Shown here one piece after another: positions 46,565 through 57,968 of a stretch of 64,000 nucleotides of DNA. This DNA is from Phragmites australis. Its lineage: Eukaryota; Streptophyta; Magnoliopsida; Poales; Poaceae. The notes beneath the pieces are model-generated. The model was not told the origin of the DNA, ran no database searches, and saw nothing but the letters and a program-made list of their open reading frames with translations. The position numbers and the translations under genes were made by a program. Position 1 is the stretch's first letter, and each line of letters starts with the position of its first letter. The DNA lies in assembly GCF_958298935.1 (NCBI RefSeq), contig NC_084938.1, positions 23,169,501-23,233,500 on the forward strand. Direction: 5' to 3'.

Positions 46565-47194
46565 AATCGTCGCCCAGGACGCATACGGACTCCGTTTTTG
46601 ACGTTCTACACATGGTTGGAAAGCTAAGGAGATAATATTTCCAACGGTACTAGTCCTATATCCAAATTCTTTCTGAGTCAACGGGAATCGTCAAAACAAG
46701 TGGACATCCAGAATCTGTCAGGGTGCTGCGCCACCATCTTTTGGGCCGTGTAACGTGTTGGAGTCCATTAGGGACGCGTCCAGGGGTCCTTGGCCGACCC
46801 TAGTCTTTTATATACAGTAGCCGTCGCCCTAATTAGGATTAGGTTTTGCTTAGATATTGATCTACACACAGTTGTGAGATTTTCGCTCTTGTTCCGGACC
46901 GACTAGGCCGCCGCAAGTGTTTGTGGAACTCCGACTTCGAGTGCTTGAATTCTATTCGCAATATTTCAGATTGCATCTTCTATGCTCTTGCTTGTGTTCT
47001 CGGTACGCTTGCAGGGATTGAGCCTTCTTGGCGAGGTCAACCGCGCGACACGGTTGATAACCAACGGAGCTGTGGTGTAGTGATTACAAGGGAGACGATA
47101 TGTTCGGGTCGAAGCCTTTGGATCATCAACATCGAGTTCTCCACCCACCGACTTATCACAACCTATCGGAAGATCAGGCCAACATTACTCATCA
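46294..47194 (+). mobile_element. Solo LTR of the CRM-like gypsy family (901 bp)
   Basis: Starts TGATGAGGACATCACTC and ends TCATCA. Flanked by the perfect 5-bp duplication GCTAG (46289-46293 and 47195-47199). It aligns end to end with the 5' LTR at 11487-12399, sharing the GAGCTCGTGCACGTCAACT-like coding part, the GGAGTCCATTAGGGAC block, the TTTATATACAGTAG TATA region and the GGCGAGGTCAACCG block, but is clearly diverged from it. No internal domain: a product of LTR-LTR recombination. Confidence 0.93.
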
Positions 47195-47872
47195 GCTAGG
47201 GTTTGGGGAGTGAGATCTAGTGCAAGAGAGCAAAAAGCAAATCTTTGAGCATTTGAGTTCTTTCCCAAGCTGTGGTTTGCATTTTTTACTCTTGAAGCTT
47301 CGTGCTTCTAAATGGCAAGAAGTCACCCGTAGAGCACCCAATCTTTGTGGAGTGCAACGGAAAGTTTGTATCACCCGTGATTTGAATAAGAACCCTAGCT
47401 CGATCTTTGTGGTCGCTTGGGTGAGGATAGGGTTAAAAAGACCCTGCTCTTTGTGAGCTCCTCAACGAAGATGTAGGCACTTCTTTGTGAGGTGGCCAAA
47501 ATTCGGGAACAAATCTTGTCTCAATTTACTTTCTTGCACTTTACTCGTTCAAATTGATATTTTGAGATTTGCCCTAATATTGTTGCTTGTGGGTATTTGA
47601 GTGCAGGTCATTGTTGAAAAGGAGCATATACATCTTATAGAGCATGTGGTAACTCGTAGACCAAATTAGACTTGCTTAGATTCAATTTGTTTGATTTCAA
47701 GTTCCTATATAGTCCAGATAATCTGGGTGAACTCGGATACTCTGGAACCCGAAGTATCCGGATTGGGCCAGAGTTTTCGGACACTATCTGATTCGCTATA
47801 AAGTTTTATTTTTCAGAAACGACTATTCACCCCCTCCCCCTCTAGTCGACATCAAGTACTTTCAGTACTTCA

Positions 47873-48208
47873 TCTCCCTTCATATCCCCTTTCAAATCGT
47901 TCACTTCAAACTTTCAAAATAAAAAACCGTCGCATCAAAAAACCCTACAACTATAACACTTTCAACTACAATAAAATGTTACATGATGGGGATACAATTT
48001 ATTCAATTACAAACAACACGGTACAAGAAAATATAATACAATGCTAAGGTAACACGTCACAATAGAGCGTCGGTGGTCATGGTGGAGGGGGAGCAAGCTT
48101 TTGGTGAGTCCTGGGTACATATTGGGATTCACACATTTAGGGAATGATAACACAGTATAGATCAAATAAGAAATCAAATCTTCGTCTGACCGCTAGAACA
48201 CATCCTTA
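47873..48208. other. Unassigned AT-rich stretch
   Basis: AT-rich sequence between the LTR end and the next GRF-type fragment. No frame or repeat is supported; it may be 3' flank of the minus-strand fragment. Confidence 0.4.
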
Positions 48209-48560
48209 TTACTCCCAGTTGTTCCTCCGACCTGCCATGCGAGGTGGGATATAGCGCCTTCTGACGTTGTTGCATCTCTCTGGGCTCAATTGTTCCTGTA
48301 GTTCCTCGATAATGACGTGCACATGACGGATGTATTCTTGAATGTGTAGATCTATTAGCGGGTCAATCCAGTACTGAAACCCATAATCATTCGTCTGGAA
48401 AAAATGATAGATGAGATAAGAAAATGGTTTTGAGAAAAAAAAGGAAATAAAGTGAGTATTATTTCTTCGTACTCTGAAATGTGGATAACGGAAGAAGTGG
48501 CGGCCTGAGTCACTGAAATGCTCATAAACCTGGACTACATCATCATCTCCATGCCTACAT
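48209..48560 (-). pseudogene. GRF-type zinc-finger gene fragment, copy 2
   Basis: Read on the minus strand. The exon part ..VVQVYEHFSDSGRHFFRYPHF corresponds to VVQMYDES.GGRRFF of copy 1. After an intron with acceptor TTTTTTCCAG (near 48395) comes NDYGFQYWIDPLIDLHIQEYIRHVHVIIEELQEQL and a basic tail ending at a TAA (48209-48211). Same order as copy 1 (finger, W(V/I)DP, coiled coil), so the two are paralogues about 5 kb apart. The first cysteines are missing from the visible part. Confidence 0.65.
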
Positions 48561-48989
48561 GGACTACAACATCATCTCTTTGTCTATGATGTACTTTACT
48601 TTCTTCAATAAAATGGTCAGGATTTATCATTCTACCAACATGTTTTCTCTAAGCACAATGCTTCATTGGATTCCCTACCTTACATGCAGAGGCAACAATA
48701 ACTACTTGCTGAACTTTTGCAGAATAAAATGACCACACCAAGCAACAACTATCACAGGAAATCTCTACCAAGCATCAATACTCCAACTTTTCCAGCTTTC
48801 ACAGGGTATCCAATGCTCCAGCCTCCAGCAAAGCCTGTGCACTCAGTCCATGCACTAGCCCCCATACATAATAAATAATCACCATCATCTATGGATAGAC
48901 CACTCCTTCCTCAGCTCCCTCAACTGAAATGTCTTCCTCAGCTCCTGTAAGCCCAACCCAAGAAATATTAGGGGATTTTCATCCCCCAG

Positions 48990-49500
48990 GGGGTCGAATC
49001 ACTGATGTGCTTTTGTGGCGATCTTTGTAGTCTTCATGAGTCCCAAGATATATCCTACACCTATAGCCAATACTTCTTCATATGTGTCAACTATCAGTAT
49101 GACAAGTCTTGACATGGACAATACGAGTACCCACCGGTATAGCGACATAGATCACTCATGTGGGTCTTTCCATACGATTTCATGCACTTTCTTACTAATC
49201 TCTCCTCTTGTTTATTTTGTCCAGTCTCCTCCACCTATCTGTGACTTTAGGCAATAGCTTGACGTGGAGCAAAATGAGGACCAGAAGCGGTGGATAGAGA
49301 TGGAGATGCGGTGGAGGAGGGAAGCTTACCAACATCGCAAGTACGAGTCATATCAGGGGGAACTACGGATGAAGCGGCAGGAGGAGGAGCGCATCAGGAA
49401 CACCGTGATGGAGCGTGCCACGGCTCAAGCACGCGAAACAGAGAGGGAAAGAAAGCGGGAGAGGGCCCGTCGCGCTAAGACAGGGGGCCTGATGCCCTAA
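48990..49500 (+). pseudogene. GRF zinc finger plus coiled-coil gene relic
   Basis: Starts MCFCGDLC (near 48993) and runs ..YSQYFFICVNYQYDKS to a TGA. After a gap (possible intron ending GTCCAG near 49225) it continues SPPPICDFRQ*LDVEQNEDQKRW and an uninterrupted 75-residue coiled coil rich in Glu/Arg (EMRWRREAYQHRKYESYQ...) to a stop at 49498. C.CGDLC, ..F.C.., P.CDF..W.D is the normal GRF finger order; the stop replaces the expected Trp. It lies head to head with copy 2 (430 bp apart). Confidence 0.65.
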
Positions 49501-49990
49501 GAAAGGGCAAATATCCTAGGTGCACTCAATATAGAGTATCTATTATATCCCGGTCTATTTCCACTCCCTAAGACATGTTTAGTTTAGCAGCAGCACGCTA
49601 TTATGTTATTCTTTAGACGTACTGTACATACCAATATTTGTTATCGGTACCTCTTTATGGTTAGAGTCTATCCGTGTTAGGACGAAAAACCCCACGTCAC
49701 ATATAATATTCATCAGCGTATTGTAACATCTGTATTGGGTTCTATCCTACTTATGCTTTACAACTACTATTGTAGCCTCCCATGCCAATTATATGCTATG
49801 TCCCATTGTCAGACAAGCGATTCTATGATTTATTTTACATCTTTCCATTATGTATCAGAAATAAGTTCAATTGCAAAATAAAAATACGATATAATATTTT
49901 TTCGACGGAAGAAATAATTTCGGCCATTCGGACACGGGAGATATGGTTTACACTGAGCTCCCAGGCTAGGAGATACGGCCCACTGACCTC
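49501..49990. other. Unassigned AT-rich stretch
   Basis: No gene is supported. One 81-codon frame (49782-50027) has no family resemblance. Confidence 0.4.
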
Positions 49991-49998
49991 ACGCGATT

Positions 49999-50190
49999 TT
50001 TTCGTTCAATGGTTTGGCAAAACTTAATTTTCGCCCTACGGTTTGGCGACAATTAATTTTCGTCGAACGGTTTGACGAAAATTGCCTCGATGTTGCAGTC
50101 GGGCACCCCTAACCTGCTGCCAGTGCCACGTCATCTATTTTCGCCATACGGTAGGGCGAAAATATGTTTTCGCCAAACCGTTGGGCGAAT
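49999..50190. repeat. Cluster of short palindromes (TTTTCGCC..GGCGAAAA)
   Basis: Five imperfect palindromes of about 20-28 bp: near 49999-50021, 50027-50052, 50055-50082, 50136-50163 and 50166-50190. Each pairs a TTTCG(C/T)C left half with a GGCGAAA-like right half around a (T/A)ACGGT or ACGGTTT centre. Such arrays occur near the ends of some MULE families, but no target duplication or opposite end was found here. Confidence 0.6.
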
Positions 50191-51260
50191 AGGTATTATT
50201 TTTGTAATTTTCTCATTTTCAGTATTATTTCTGTAGTATCCGAAAAAAAAATATAATATTAAAAAATTCATCTAGAAACCAGCCAACCACCACTCGCTGT
50301 CAGCGCGGAAATGGGAGGATTAAGAGCAGTACGGCCTGCAGGTGGAAGAAGCTTTCGGAACGATTATGGTGATGATTACGACCAACCACTTGTACATAAC
50401 CTGACATCGGTGCGTAGTCGTACTACCTTGCATAAACCGGACAATGGAGTTCCTACGTTTTGTCAAAAAGAAGATTAGTACTTTAGTGCCTTACATCGGC
50501 TATAAAGTTGTTAGTTGTTAGTTTTTAGTTCACTGGACTTTCTGGTTAATGCATATAAGGAGCTTTCAGCATTTCTGCAAATGCATTAAAAAAGACCAGA
50601 CTTTCTGATTCAATAATACGTGAGCACTTGTGTGGACGGATTTCAATTTTATTTTACAATTTTTTTTATCGGTAAGAAGACCGAAATTCAAAAAAATCAA
50701 TTATTTTTCGTTCTCTACCTTATGGGTTTTATATATCAGTGAAATAAATTTTAGAATTAGATATTTTGTTCCTTTTAATTGAAACTCACAAAATTTTAAT
50801 AAAATTTTAATCGATACTCCTTCGTATGTAGCCTCTTAGCCTCAATGTACTTTAGGTGTCGTTTGGAATGCGAAACCTTCTATGAGAAATCTCCTATGTC
50901 CGGTGAAAATGGAAGTGTCTCGTCCTATTAAATTCTTGTGTTCCAAATTGGACCGCAGTGCACAGTGCAAACGATATAGTATAAACGGGATCACATATGT
51001 CGATAGTAAAAAAACAAATCCAATCTCAAAAGAAAATCCACAGATAATTAAAATGTTTCAAAAAAAAAAACTATTCGCTTCAAATCTAAGTCGTCTTTTT
51101 CCTTTTCACTCATGCAGCTTTACACAGACTGATAAACACACACTGGACCATTAAACTTGTCACGGCCAAGCCCGAGCCTTGTACAGTGTACAGGCATGCA
51201 CGTACAGTTGCTCGTGACGTGCAAATGTGAAGTATCACACACGCGCAAGACACCACCGCT
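50191..51260. other. Intergenic DNA downstream of the BKI1-like gene
   Basis: AT-rich and without a supported gene. The part next to 51260 should contain the 3' UTR of the minus-strand gene. 50856-50960 starts GGTGTCGTTTGGAATGC, a MITE-like end, with the partial inverse TTCCAAATTGG, but I could not fix the borders. Confidence 0.4.
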
Positions 51261-51875
51261 TCAACATTTACACTGCTTGTCGCCGGCGCCGCCCTGCTGC
51301 TTGTCGACGGCGATGGAGTTCTTACAGTGCGCGATGGCGGCCTGGATGGCGCTCTGCAGCTCCTCCATCGTGCTCACCTCCGACAACGTCGACACCTTCA
51401 CCGACTCCCCCACGGAGAGACGCCCGCTGTTCGCCGGCGACCCTCTCAGCGACGCGGGCGCCGACGACAGCCTCCCTTTGTACCGCTTGGACGACGTGCT
51501 GCCGCGGCCGGAGGTGAACGAGTGCGGTCCACGCCGCAGGCCTCGCCTCTCCTTCTCCCGACGATCACCACCTGAGTAAGACGTGAAAAGCTGCTCCACC
51601 ATTGACACGTACTTCCTCACCACCTGACCTATGTCAAGACCTCGCCGCTTGCCTGTTCCGTTGGTCTGCGGCTTACCTGTGTCGCCGTGGGTCTCGCTTC
51701 TTGTCCAGGAGGCGACGCTGGAGAAGAGGAGCGAGAGCTTCTGCTTGGCCTTGCCGGTGTTGCTGCTATCGACATTAATATCACTCGTGCTTTGGCGGTG
51801 TAGGCCATGGTTTGTTGCTGTGCGGTGGTTGCTGCGGCTGAGGTCGCTCCCGACGCGGCCGAGGCGGCGAGACAT
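51261..51875 (-). CDS. BKI1/MAKR-like protein (204 aa)
   Basis: Intronless frame starting MSRRLGRVGSDLSRS. Seen: a Ser-rich N-terminal third, KAKQKLSLLFSSV at 42-54, a basic stretch then VVRKYVSMVEQLF at 85-97, a run of basic residues (RREKERRGLRR), KGRLSSAPASLRGSPANSG at 133-151 and a conserved C-terminal helix EVSTMEELQSAIQAAIAHCKNSIA at 166-189. The SAPASLR.SP.NSG and STMEELQ.AIQ.AIAHCK blocks are characteristic of BRI1 kinase inhibitor 1 and related membrane-associated kinase regulators. Known family role: a plasma-membrane-bound basic protein that binds the brassinosteroid receptor kinase and is released on phosphorylation. The protein is shorter than typical BKI1 (over 300 aa) and lacks the usual N-terminal half, so the gene may be truncated or belong to a short subgroup. 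It ends in CKC. The start is chosen as the first ATG; overlapping frames on both strands are GC shadows. Confidence 0.72.
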   Translation of the reverse strand: MSRRLGRVGSDLSRSNHRTATNHGLHRQSTSDINVDSSNTGKAKQKLSLLFSSVASWTRSETHGDTGKPQTNGTGKRRGLDIGQVVRKYVSMVEQLFTSYSGGDRREKERRGLRRGPHSFTSGRGSTSSKRYKGRLSSAPASLRGSPANSGRLSVGESVKVSTLSEVSTMEELQSAIQAAIAHCKNSIAVDKQQGGAGDKQCKC

Positions 51876-53342
51876 GTCGGGAACAAGAACGGGGGAATTA
51901 GGGAAGGGAGAAGAAGAAGATGGTGACTAGAAGCGCGCGGCTGGATGAGCCAGAGATGAGGTGGTGGGAGAGGGATGGAGGCACGAAGCTGTGTATTATT
52001 GGCTTGGATGCCGATGGCTGTGGCGGCCATGGCTTTGAGATGTAGGGTTTGTGTGACTGCACGTGTATGCATGCTCCGGTGCATGGTGAACCAGTAGAGA
52101 AATACAACTTCATATGTTATCGCGGAGGCATGATATGTCTCGTCGTCTATTTCTTTATATGATCTTTATATATTTATTGATTTTCTCATCTATCTTATAA
52201 TTTATTTTTTCATCGTGGGCAAAGGCTAATGAAAATTTCCTATTCTAAACCAGTAGCTTGATAATCAGAAATGGGGGAAGGTTAAGGTTGCTCAATTGTG
52301 ATTCAGAAGTATGACGAGTTTGTTTTCGTTTTTTTTTATGACGCGTTTGTTACTACAACATACGTTTAGAGTTTTTTCTTTTTGGCACGTTTGCCAGCAG
52401 GATGAGGTAGACGAGATTGACGTGGACAATATGACACACGTATTAATAAGCGCCGCGATGGCGACAGCGTCGTGTACGGTATTTCTCCCATTATTTGCAC
52501 AAGTTACAGGATAGTTTGATCGACGTGGTGACAAGAAAAGCATGCCATCTATAGCTAGCTGTGCTTCATCGCTATCTCGGAAAAATTAACAGAGACCCCG
52601 TAATTTGTAAGGGACACGAAAGGCCTAGTTTTGCAATTGCAACCGAGCACGAAAGGCCTGCACTAGAAAAAGTGGTGCCTGAAGTTAGCCTGAGATTATG
52701 ATGATTCATGCCTGACCAGGCATGATTGAAAACGTATGATTGGTTGAAAGACGTGTGATGTGCCTGAGCAGCGACGGATCGGGAAGGAAGGGGGAGGGGG
52801 TGAAAAATCTGTTTGGAGCACGCGCTAGGACGACAACTCACTACGATGTGGACGGCCCAAGTCTGCGTGACGGTCCGAGCGACGTGGACGGCCCACGATA
52901 GCCAGAGCCCACACGTACGTGCGCTCACGATCAGACAGCCCGTGACGGTCCATGCACATGAGCTCCGAGCAAACACTGTTGTGTGGGGCCCATGTAAACC
53001 TTTCCTGATTTTTTCAAAAAACATTTGAGCAAAAATGTTAATTTTTTATGCAATTTTTTTAAAACTTTTTAAGCCAAAATTTTCTAGTGCAATTTTTTCT
53101 CAAAACTTTTTGAGCTAAACTTTTCTCGTGTAAACTTTTTCAAAAAAGGAAATACAAAAGAGAAAAATGTTTTTTAAAGAAGGAAAGAGCGGTAGGTTGC
53201 CGTGAGATTCGCCAGGAAGCTAGCTTGCCCGTGCGCTAAATAGTAGAACTCGGGAGGGAGGAGGGGGGAGGGGGGAGGGGCTCAAGCCCCCCACGGCTAT
53301 TGCTCCCCTTATAGCTTCTCTAAGCCCTTAGGACTGGCCCTG
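51876..53342. other. Promoter side of the BKI1-like gene and intergenic DNA
   Basis: 51876-52130 probably holds the 5' UTR and proximal promoter of the minus-strand gene (a purine-rich GAAGAAGAAGA tract at 51910 lies just before the ATG, as in many plant leaders). No convincing TATA box was found. 52300-53020 has no recognisable gene. 53030-53160 contains loosely repeated AACTTTTTGAGC-type units (about 35 bp). 53248-53282 is a G-rich run. Confidence 0.45.
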
Positions 53343-56300
53343 TGTCACACCCGATTTTATAAACGAACAAAATCAGATGTAAACTATATGTATAACATGA
53401 TTAAATTTCATACATGCAGCGACTTCATCATTGTATCACAAACAATGTCATTATTACAACGTTTAACTTAAATAAATAGAAATGGCCTCATGATCTTAAC
53501 CATAGTACACTAGTAAATCATAGCGAAGCTCCCATATTCCACAGGCAATCGACCGGAGGTCCACCAGCCTAGCAGTCTTCATCTTCGTCCGTGAAGTAGT
53601 CTGGTTCTCCTTCATTATTTGAGCAGTGATTTGAAATACATTTGTATGGAAATAGCAAGTGTGAATACATATCGTACTCCGTAAGTATGAAAAATAAATG
53701 ACATGTAACCATAAATAAAGTAACATGCTATAAAAAGTATAATTTGTATAAATGTCAACTATGATAATACAAGAGTTATAAAAGCATCCTATTTAAGTAG
53801 GTGAATCATCATTAAACTTCCATTTCTAGAAATATCTACACAGGTTTCTCAACCACCTGAAATCCACATCAGACTCCCAAACCAACCAACTTGATACCCA
53901 TTGCAGGTAACCAAGAAACATCTACTATTACCCATCACAGGTAACCTACCATCCAACTGTTACCCATCACAGTTAACCTACCATCCAACTGTTACCCATC
54001 ACAGTTAATCAACCACCAACCAAACCAAAACCAAAATCCAAACCAACTAATCATACGAAGGGATCACGCCACTCTTAACCATGAGCACGGCTGATATATC
54101 AGCTTTACACTCTGTAGAGCTCGTCCAACTTTACTCACGAGTCGTGATTCCTGTATATCTGTGTCATCACATCACTTATACACTTTCGAGGTGTGCGACT
54201 GGATTTCACTACAAGGCAGTTACAAAACATCCTCAAAACAAGAAAAAGCCCATTGAGGTTGAACCGTCGTCAAAGTGGCATCGCACCACACAGAAGCCTC
54301 CTCTTGCGCCTTGTAGCTCTAGAAAGAATCACTCTTTCCTTCTTACACTACCATTGGCTTATACTATATTGAGGATATGCTAATTAATTGGCTAGGTCAT
54401 ACCCATATAAGCCTCGTGGTTGAACTATTAATCAAGATTACCTATTCCACGAACCGGTCCTTAGGATACTGAGCAAACACTACCACCAACCATAGTGCTT
54501 CCATGCACCTATGCATTCCTATACCATCCTCATCTAACCTTCTGCTCAAAATCCATATGTTCCATATTGCTACAACGACTACCAGTATTCTTATCTCATA
54601 GTTGCATATATCATTAGTCATGTTTAACCAACAACCCAACCATACCCTTATGCAAAGCTAAGCATAAGCTACCCAACATAACCACTACTGACAACTAGAG
54701 CGACAAGAGATATATGGAATATGATACTATAAGTAAATGAGATTTAGAATTAACAGCATACATATTTAAAATAAAGAACACGTTTAAAAACTGGGATCAA
54801 AATGTTTAAAGACACTTGCCTCTTCCAACTTGCTGCTCAAATTCTTCAAATATTTTGTCCTGTAGATTCTAGAACTGCTACCTGCTCTCGATACACACCG
54901 AAAACACACACAACAAAACTATCTAAGAATAATATACCAAACAATAGCTAACATATATAAAAAGGTACTAAAAGATAGTACACGTTACTATGAACTTGAG
55001 AACGCAAAAATCGTCAAAATTGGAGCTAGAACGAGAAAATTACGCTAAAAACAAGTTTAGGGTTTAATTAAAAAAGAAAAGGACATATTTTGAATAAAAC
55101 AAAAAGGTTGGAGGCCTTTTGTAAAAATAGAGGGACCATTTTATTATTATAGAAAATTTTAGGGACTAAACTATAAAAACAAGTGCTTTTAGGTAAATAT
55201 AGAAAAGTTCAAGGGCTTAAATGCAAAATTGCCAATTTTCCCAAATTAAAATAAATAGAAATTAACTAGGTAAAGGCTCTGCTGACGTGGCGAGACACGT
55301 TAGCACAACGGCTGAGGTAGCAATGATGTGGACAATGACGTGGCATAGAGTTCGTAGCTGACTGGATTATGAAACTGACACATAGAATCGCACTATAGGT
55401 TGGTGAAGGGGTAAGAACCGATCTAATCTTGACCATCAGCTAGAGATTGGACAGTGGAGGAGAAGGAGAAGCAACTAGAGCCAATTGTAGAGAGAAGACA
55501 ACGATGGGTGGGGAATAACGACGGTGGACTCGCCAGAATTTTGCTAGGACGACGCTCCGGGGAGTTATGGTCTACAACGAGCGACGGAACAGGAAGGAGG
55601 GGCACGACAAACTTGTTTGACGGTATACCTCGTGTGGTGCGACACGGGAAGGAGGTCGACAGCGGGAGGGATGGCGAGGGCTCTCGGTTCTTCATCGACG
55701 CTGATGCTCCGGTGACCGAGATGCGAAGGTGAGCGCACCAATGCACTCAAGAGGTGGCGGTGAAGCTCGCATGTGGGTCAGACGGGACAAAGCGCGGTGG
55801 ATTTCGGCTAGCGGCGAGTTCAACCAAGGCAGCAATGGTGGCGGTGGCTGGAGCTAGAGTTTAGGGGCGGCTCATCTCGAGACAGATTGAGGAGGGGCAG
55901 ACTTATATAGGCGAAGGATATCTCGTGGGGCGTTCGAATTCGACGGGGCTTGTTGGGATTTGGGCTCAGAGAGGGCGGTGGTGTTTGTGGTTAGCTCGGA
56001 CTCGAGGCAGCGCGGCGTGCTCGGGTTAGAGACGGAAGAAGAGGAAGGGCCCCACTTGGCGGCGACGCGCGAAGGGAGACGGTGCGAGGTGGTAGCATGC
56101 ATGCGCTGGAGTTGGGCCGGGCGCGGCTTCGGTCCACGTGGCGGGGAGGCGGGGGAGGAGGGAGAGAAATTGGTTTGGCTAGGGAAGGAAAAGGAAGCGG
56201 GCCAAAAAGGAAAAAAAAAGGAAAAGGGGGAAGGGGAAGAAGGATTTTGGCCTAAGAAGGAAATTGGATATTCTTTTATGAAATATTTTCAATTCTTTTA

Positions 56301-56508
56301 AAAAATCTATATGGCGCACCTTGATGTTTTCAAAAATTTATTTTTCACACAGTAAAACTCTAATGCTTCTATACCAACATAAATTCAACACAAAAATAAA
56401 TATAATCTAAATTAATTATTTAATTTAGAAAGTAAATTTCCACCTTAGGTTTTGAGACAAAGAATAACACCCTAAATCTAAAAAAAAGTTGAAAATTAGG
56501 GTGTTACA
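53343..56508 (-). mobile_element. Solo LTR of a large gypsy-type family (3166 bp)
   Basis: Minus strand starts TGTAACACCCTAATTTTC at 56508 and ends GGGTGTGACA at 53343. The flanking pentamers CCCTG (53338-53342) and CCTTG (56509-56513) match at 4 of 5, as after one C/T change. No internal domain and no primer-binding site. A TATATA at about 55904-55909 could be its minus-strand or cryptic promoter. Tandem 32-bp units (TAACCTACCATCCAACTG...) at about 53930-54010. Frames inside, such as 54081-54383 and 55454-55732, show no domain. It resembles the 3-kb solo LTR at 18987-22035 in size and ends but not in overall sequence. Confidence 0.82.
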
Positions 56509-57959
56509 CCTTGGAGGGGGCCATGGCAAGCAGGGTGGCTGCCCTGGGCCTCCAAAATGCAGGGGGCCTCCTATATAGGTACACGTGTATACTACTTGTA
56601 ACCCAACAAAACTCAACAGGTCAAATTTCAATCGACTAACGCCTGCAGTTACATGCTCATGTATGGGCTTTGGCATTTGGCCGGCCGACAAGAAGCACCT
56701 TTGCTATTTTGGTTCCTTCGTAGCAAGTTAGTAGCAACTTAAATTAGTAATCCTCTCGTATGTAGAGAAGTCGATGATATCACTTTCTCTTGTGCAATTT
56801 TGATCTGTCTCCTACGCCACCTTTTTGGGTGGGTAGACGAGCCTCGCTCTCTACCTCGCCAAGCACCTCGCGTATTTGCCAATAGACACCGCTGCCACCA
56901 CCTCCTCCACCCGTGCCGGCAATGTCGCGTTGTTGTCGGCGTCCGTGTACACGACGTTGGCGCTGATGGGCGTGGGTGTGTGCAATGCCATGATGGAACA
57001 GCTAACAGCTACTCGACTTCCTTACCACGCCCTTGGTCGCGGCCTTCACCTCCTTCGGGCGTCGCATGGTGGATTGCGTCCTTGCTGGCCGGTGCAGGCC
57101 GTCCAACCCACGCGACCTACGTGGACGCCTCTTGTGACGGGCTCATTGACACGTTCTGCGATGTTGTTGTTGAGTCTACGAGTCTATGGCAAGAGGTGTC
57201 AGCTTTGCAAGGAGGTTAGCAGAATGGTTTCCCTTGCTAATTCCATCGCTAAAAAATATATTTGGTTTTTTACTGAGCTCGATAACTCAATAGGCCTTGT
57301 TTTTAGTTTCACCTAGGACTACCAAAATCTCAGGACCGGGCATCCATTTTTTGCAAGAGAAGAGAAGAAGAGTGAGATAAATTGAAGGGGTAAGAAGATG
57401 AGCCCCTCCATGACTTCATTGTGTCTGCCACTATGCCAGAGGAAAACACGAAACTAAGAAAAATACACTCTATAAATGAGAAAGCGTAAAATTGAGTCTG
57501 TTTCCCTAATAGCTCATCCGCATTACATAATATCCGTTTCGTGGGTGGGTCAACATGCCATAGGAACATAACTTAATCACTAAACAACGCTATCATCTAA
57601 TATAATTTTGATCTTCTAATATATTTCCCACCCATCAATCTTTCCTTAATCCTTTGTGTCACAAATATCCCAGCTAGAAGTTAGAAAAATAAGAAAAAAA
57701 AATGATGGCATGTTCGGGACATCGGTAGGGTAAAACGATTGTAGCAGACTACTTTCGAGCAAGAAAATAGTAAGAAAATGAGCGCTGGGGCAGCACGCTG
57801 AAGCCAAATTTATCTGGTCCGCATGAAAAGCAGTCCAGTCCAGTCCAAGCATTGATTGTGATTAGCAAATATTTAAGCGAGCACACATAGGCACCTGCAC
57901 GCGCCGGAGTCAGGACGCCTGAGTCGGGAACCCCCTCAAGGTACGAAACAAACAAGCAC
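56509..57959. other. Unassigned DNA with a possible gene fragment (56800-57310)
   Basis: Around 56860-57000 one frame reads YLAKHLAYLPIDTAATTSS.. then NVALLSASVYTTLALMGVGVCNAM, hydrophobic enough to be a piece of a membrane protein, but the frame breaks and I cannot name it. It may be a captured or decayed gene. The rest (56514-56800, 57320-57959) holds nothing I recognise. Confidence 0.35.
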
Positions 57960-57968
57960 CATGTCTCG

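Larger units (their letters stand above)
45553..47872 (+). repeat. Copia-type LTR (probably solo), interrupted by a gypsy solo LTR
   Basis: The U3 part (45590-46130) is full of CGGAGTCTCCGG / CCCGGATACTCCGG motifs. A TATA box TATAAATA lies at 46169-46176, followed by CCTCTTCACCCCCTCC. After the nested insertion (46289-47199) the LTR resumes and ends with ATTCACCCCCTCCCCCTCTAG (47825-47845), then AAGTACTTTCA. No primer-binding site follows, which suggests a solo LTR. Both outer borders are approximate and no target duplication was found. Confidence 0.65.

Noticed and set aside
51629..52084. 151-codon minus-strand frame and several plus-strand frames around the BKI1-like gene
   Set aside because: Low-complexity translations overlapping the recognised gene; no family motifs.
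54081..54383. 100-codon frame as a gene
   Set aside because: It lies inside a solo LTR with defined ends and has no domain.
56800..57316. 139- and 146-codon overlapping frames as a real gene
   Set aside because: The plausible membrane-like stretch is short and crosses frames; no start, family or promoter can be supported. Noted only as a possible fragment.
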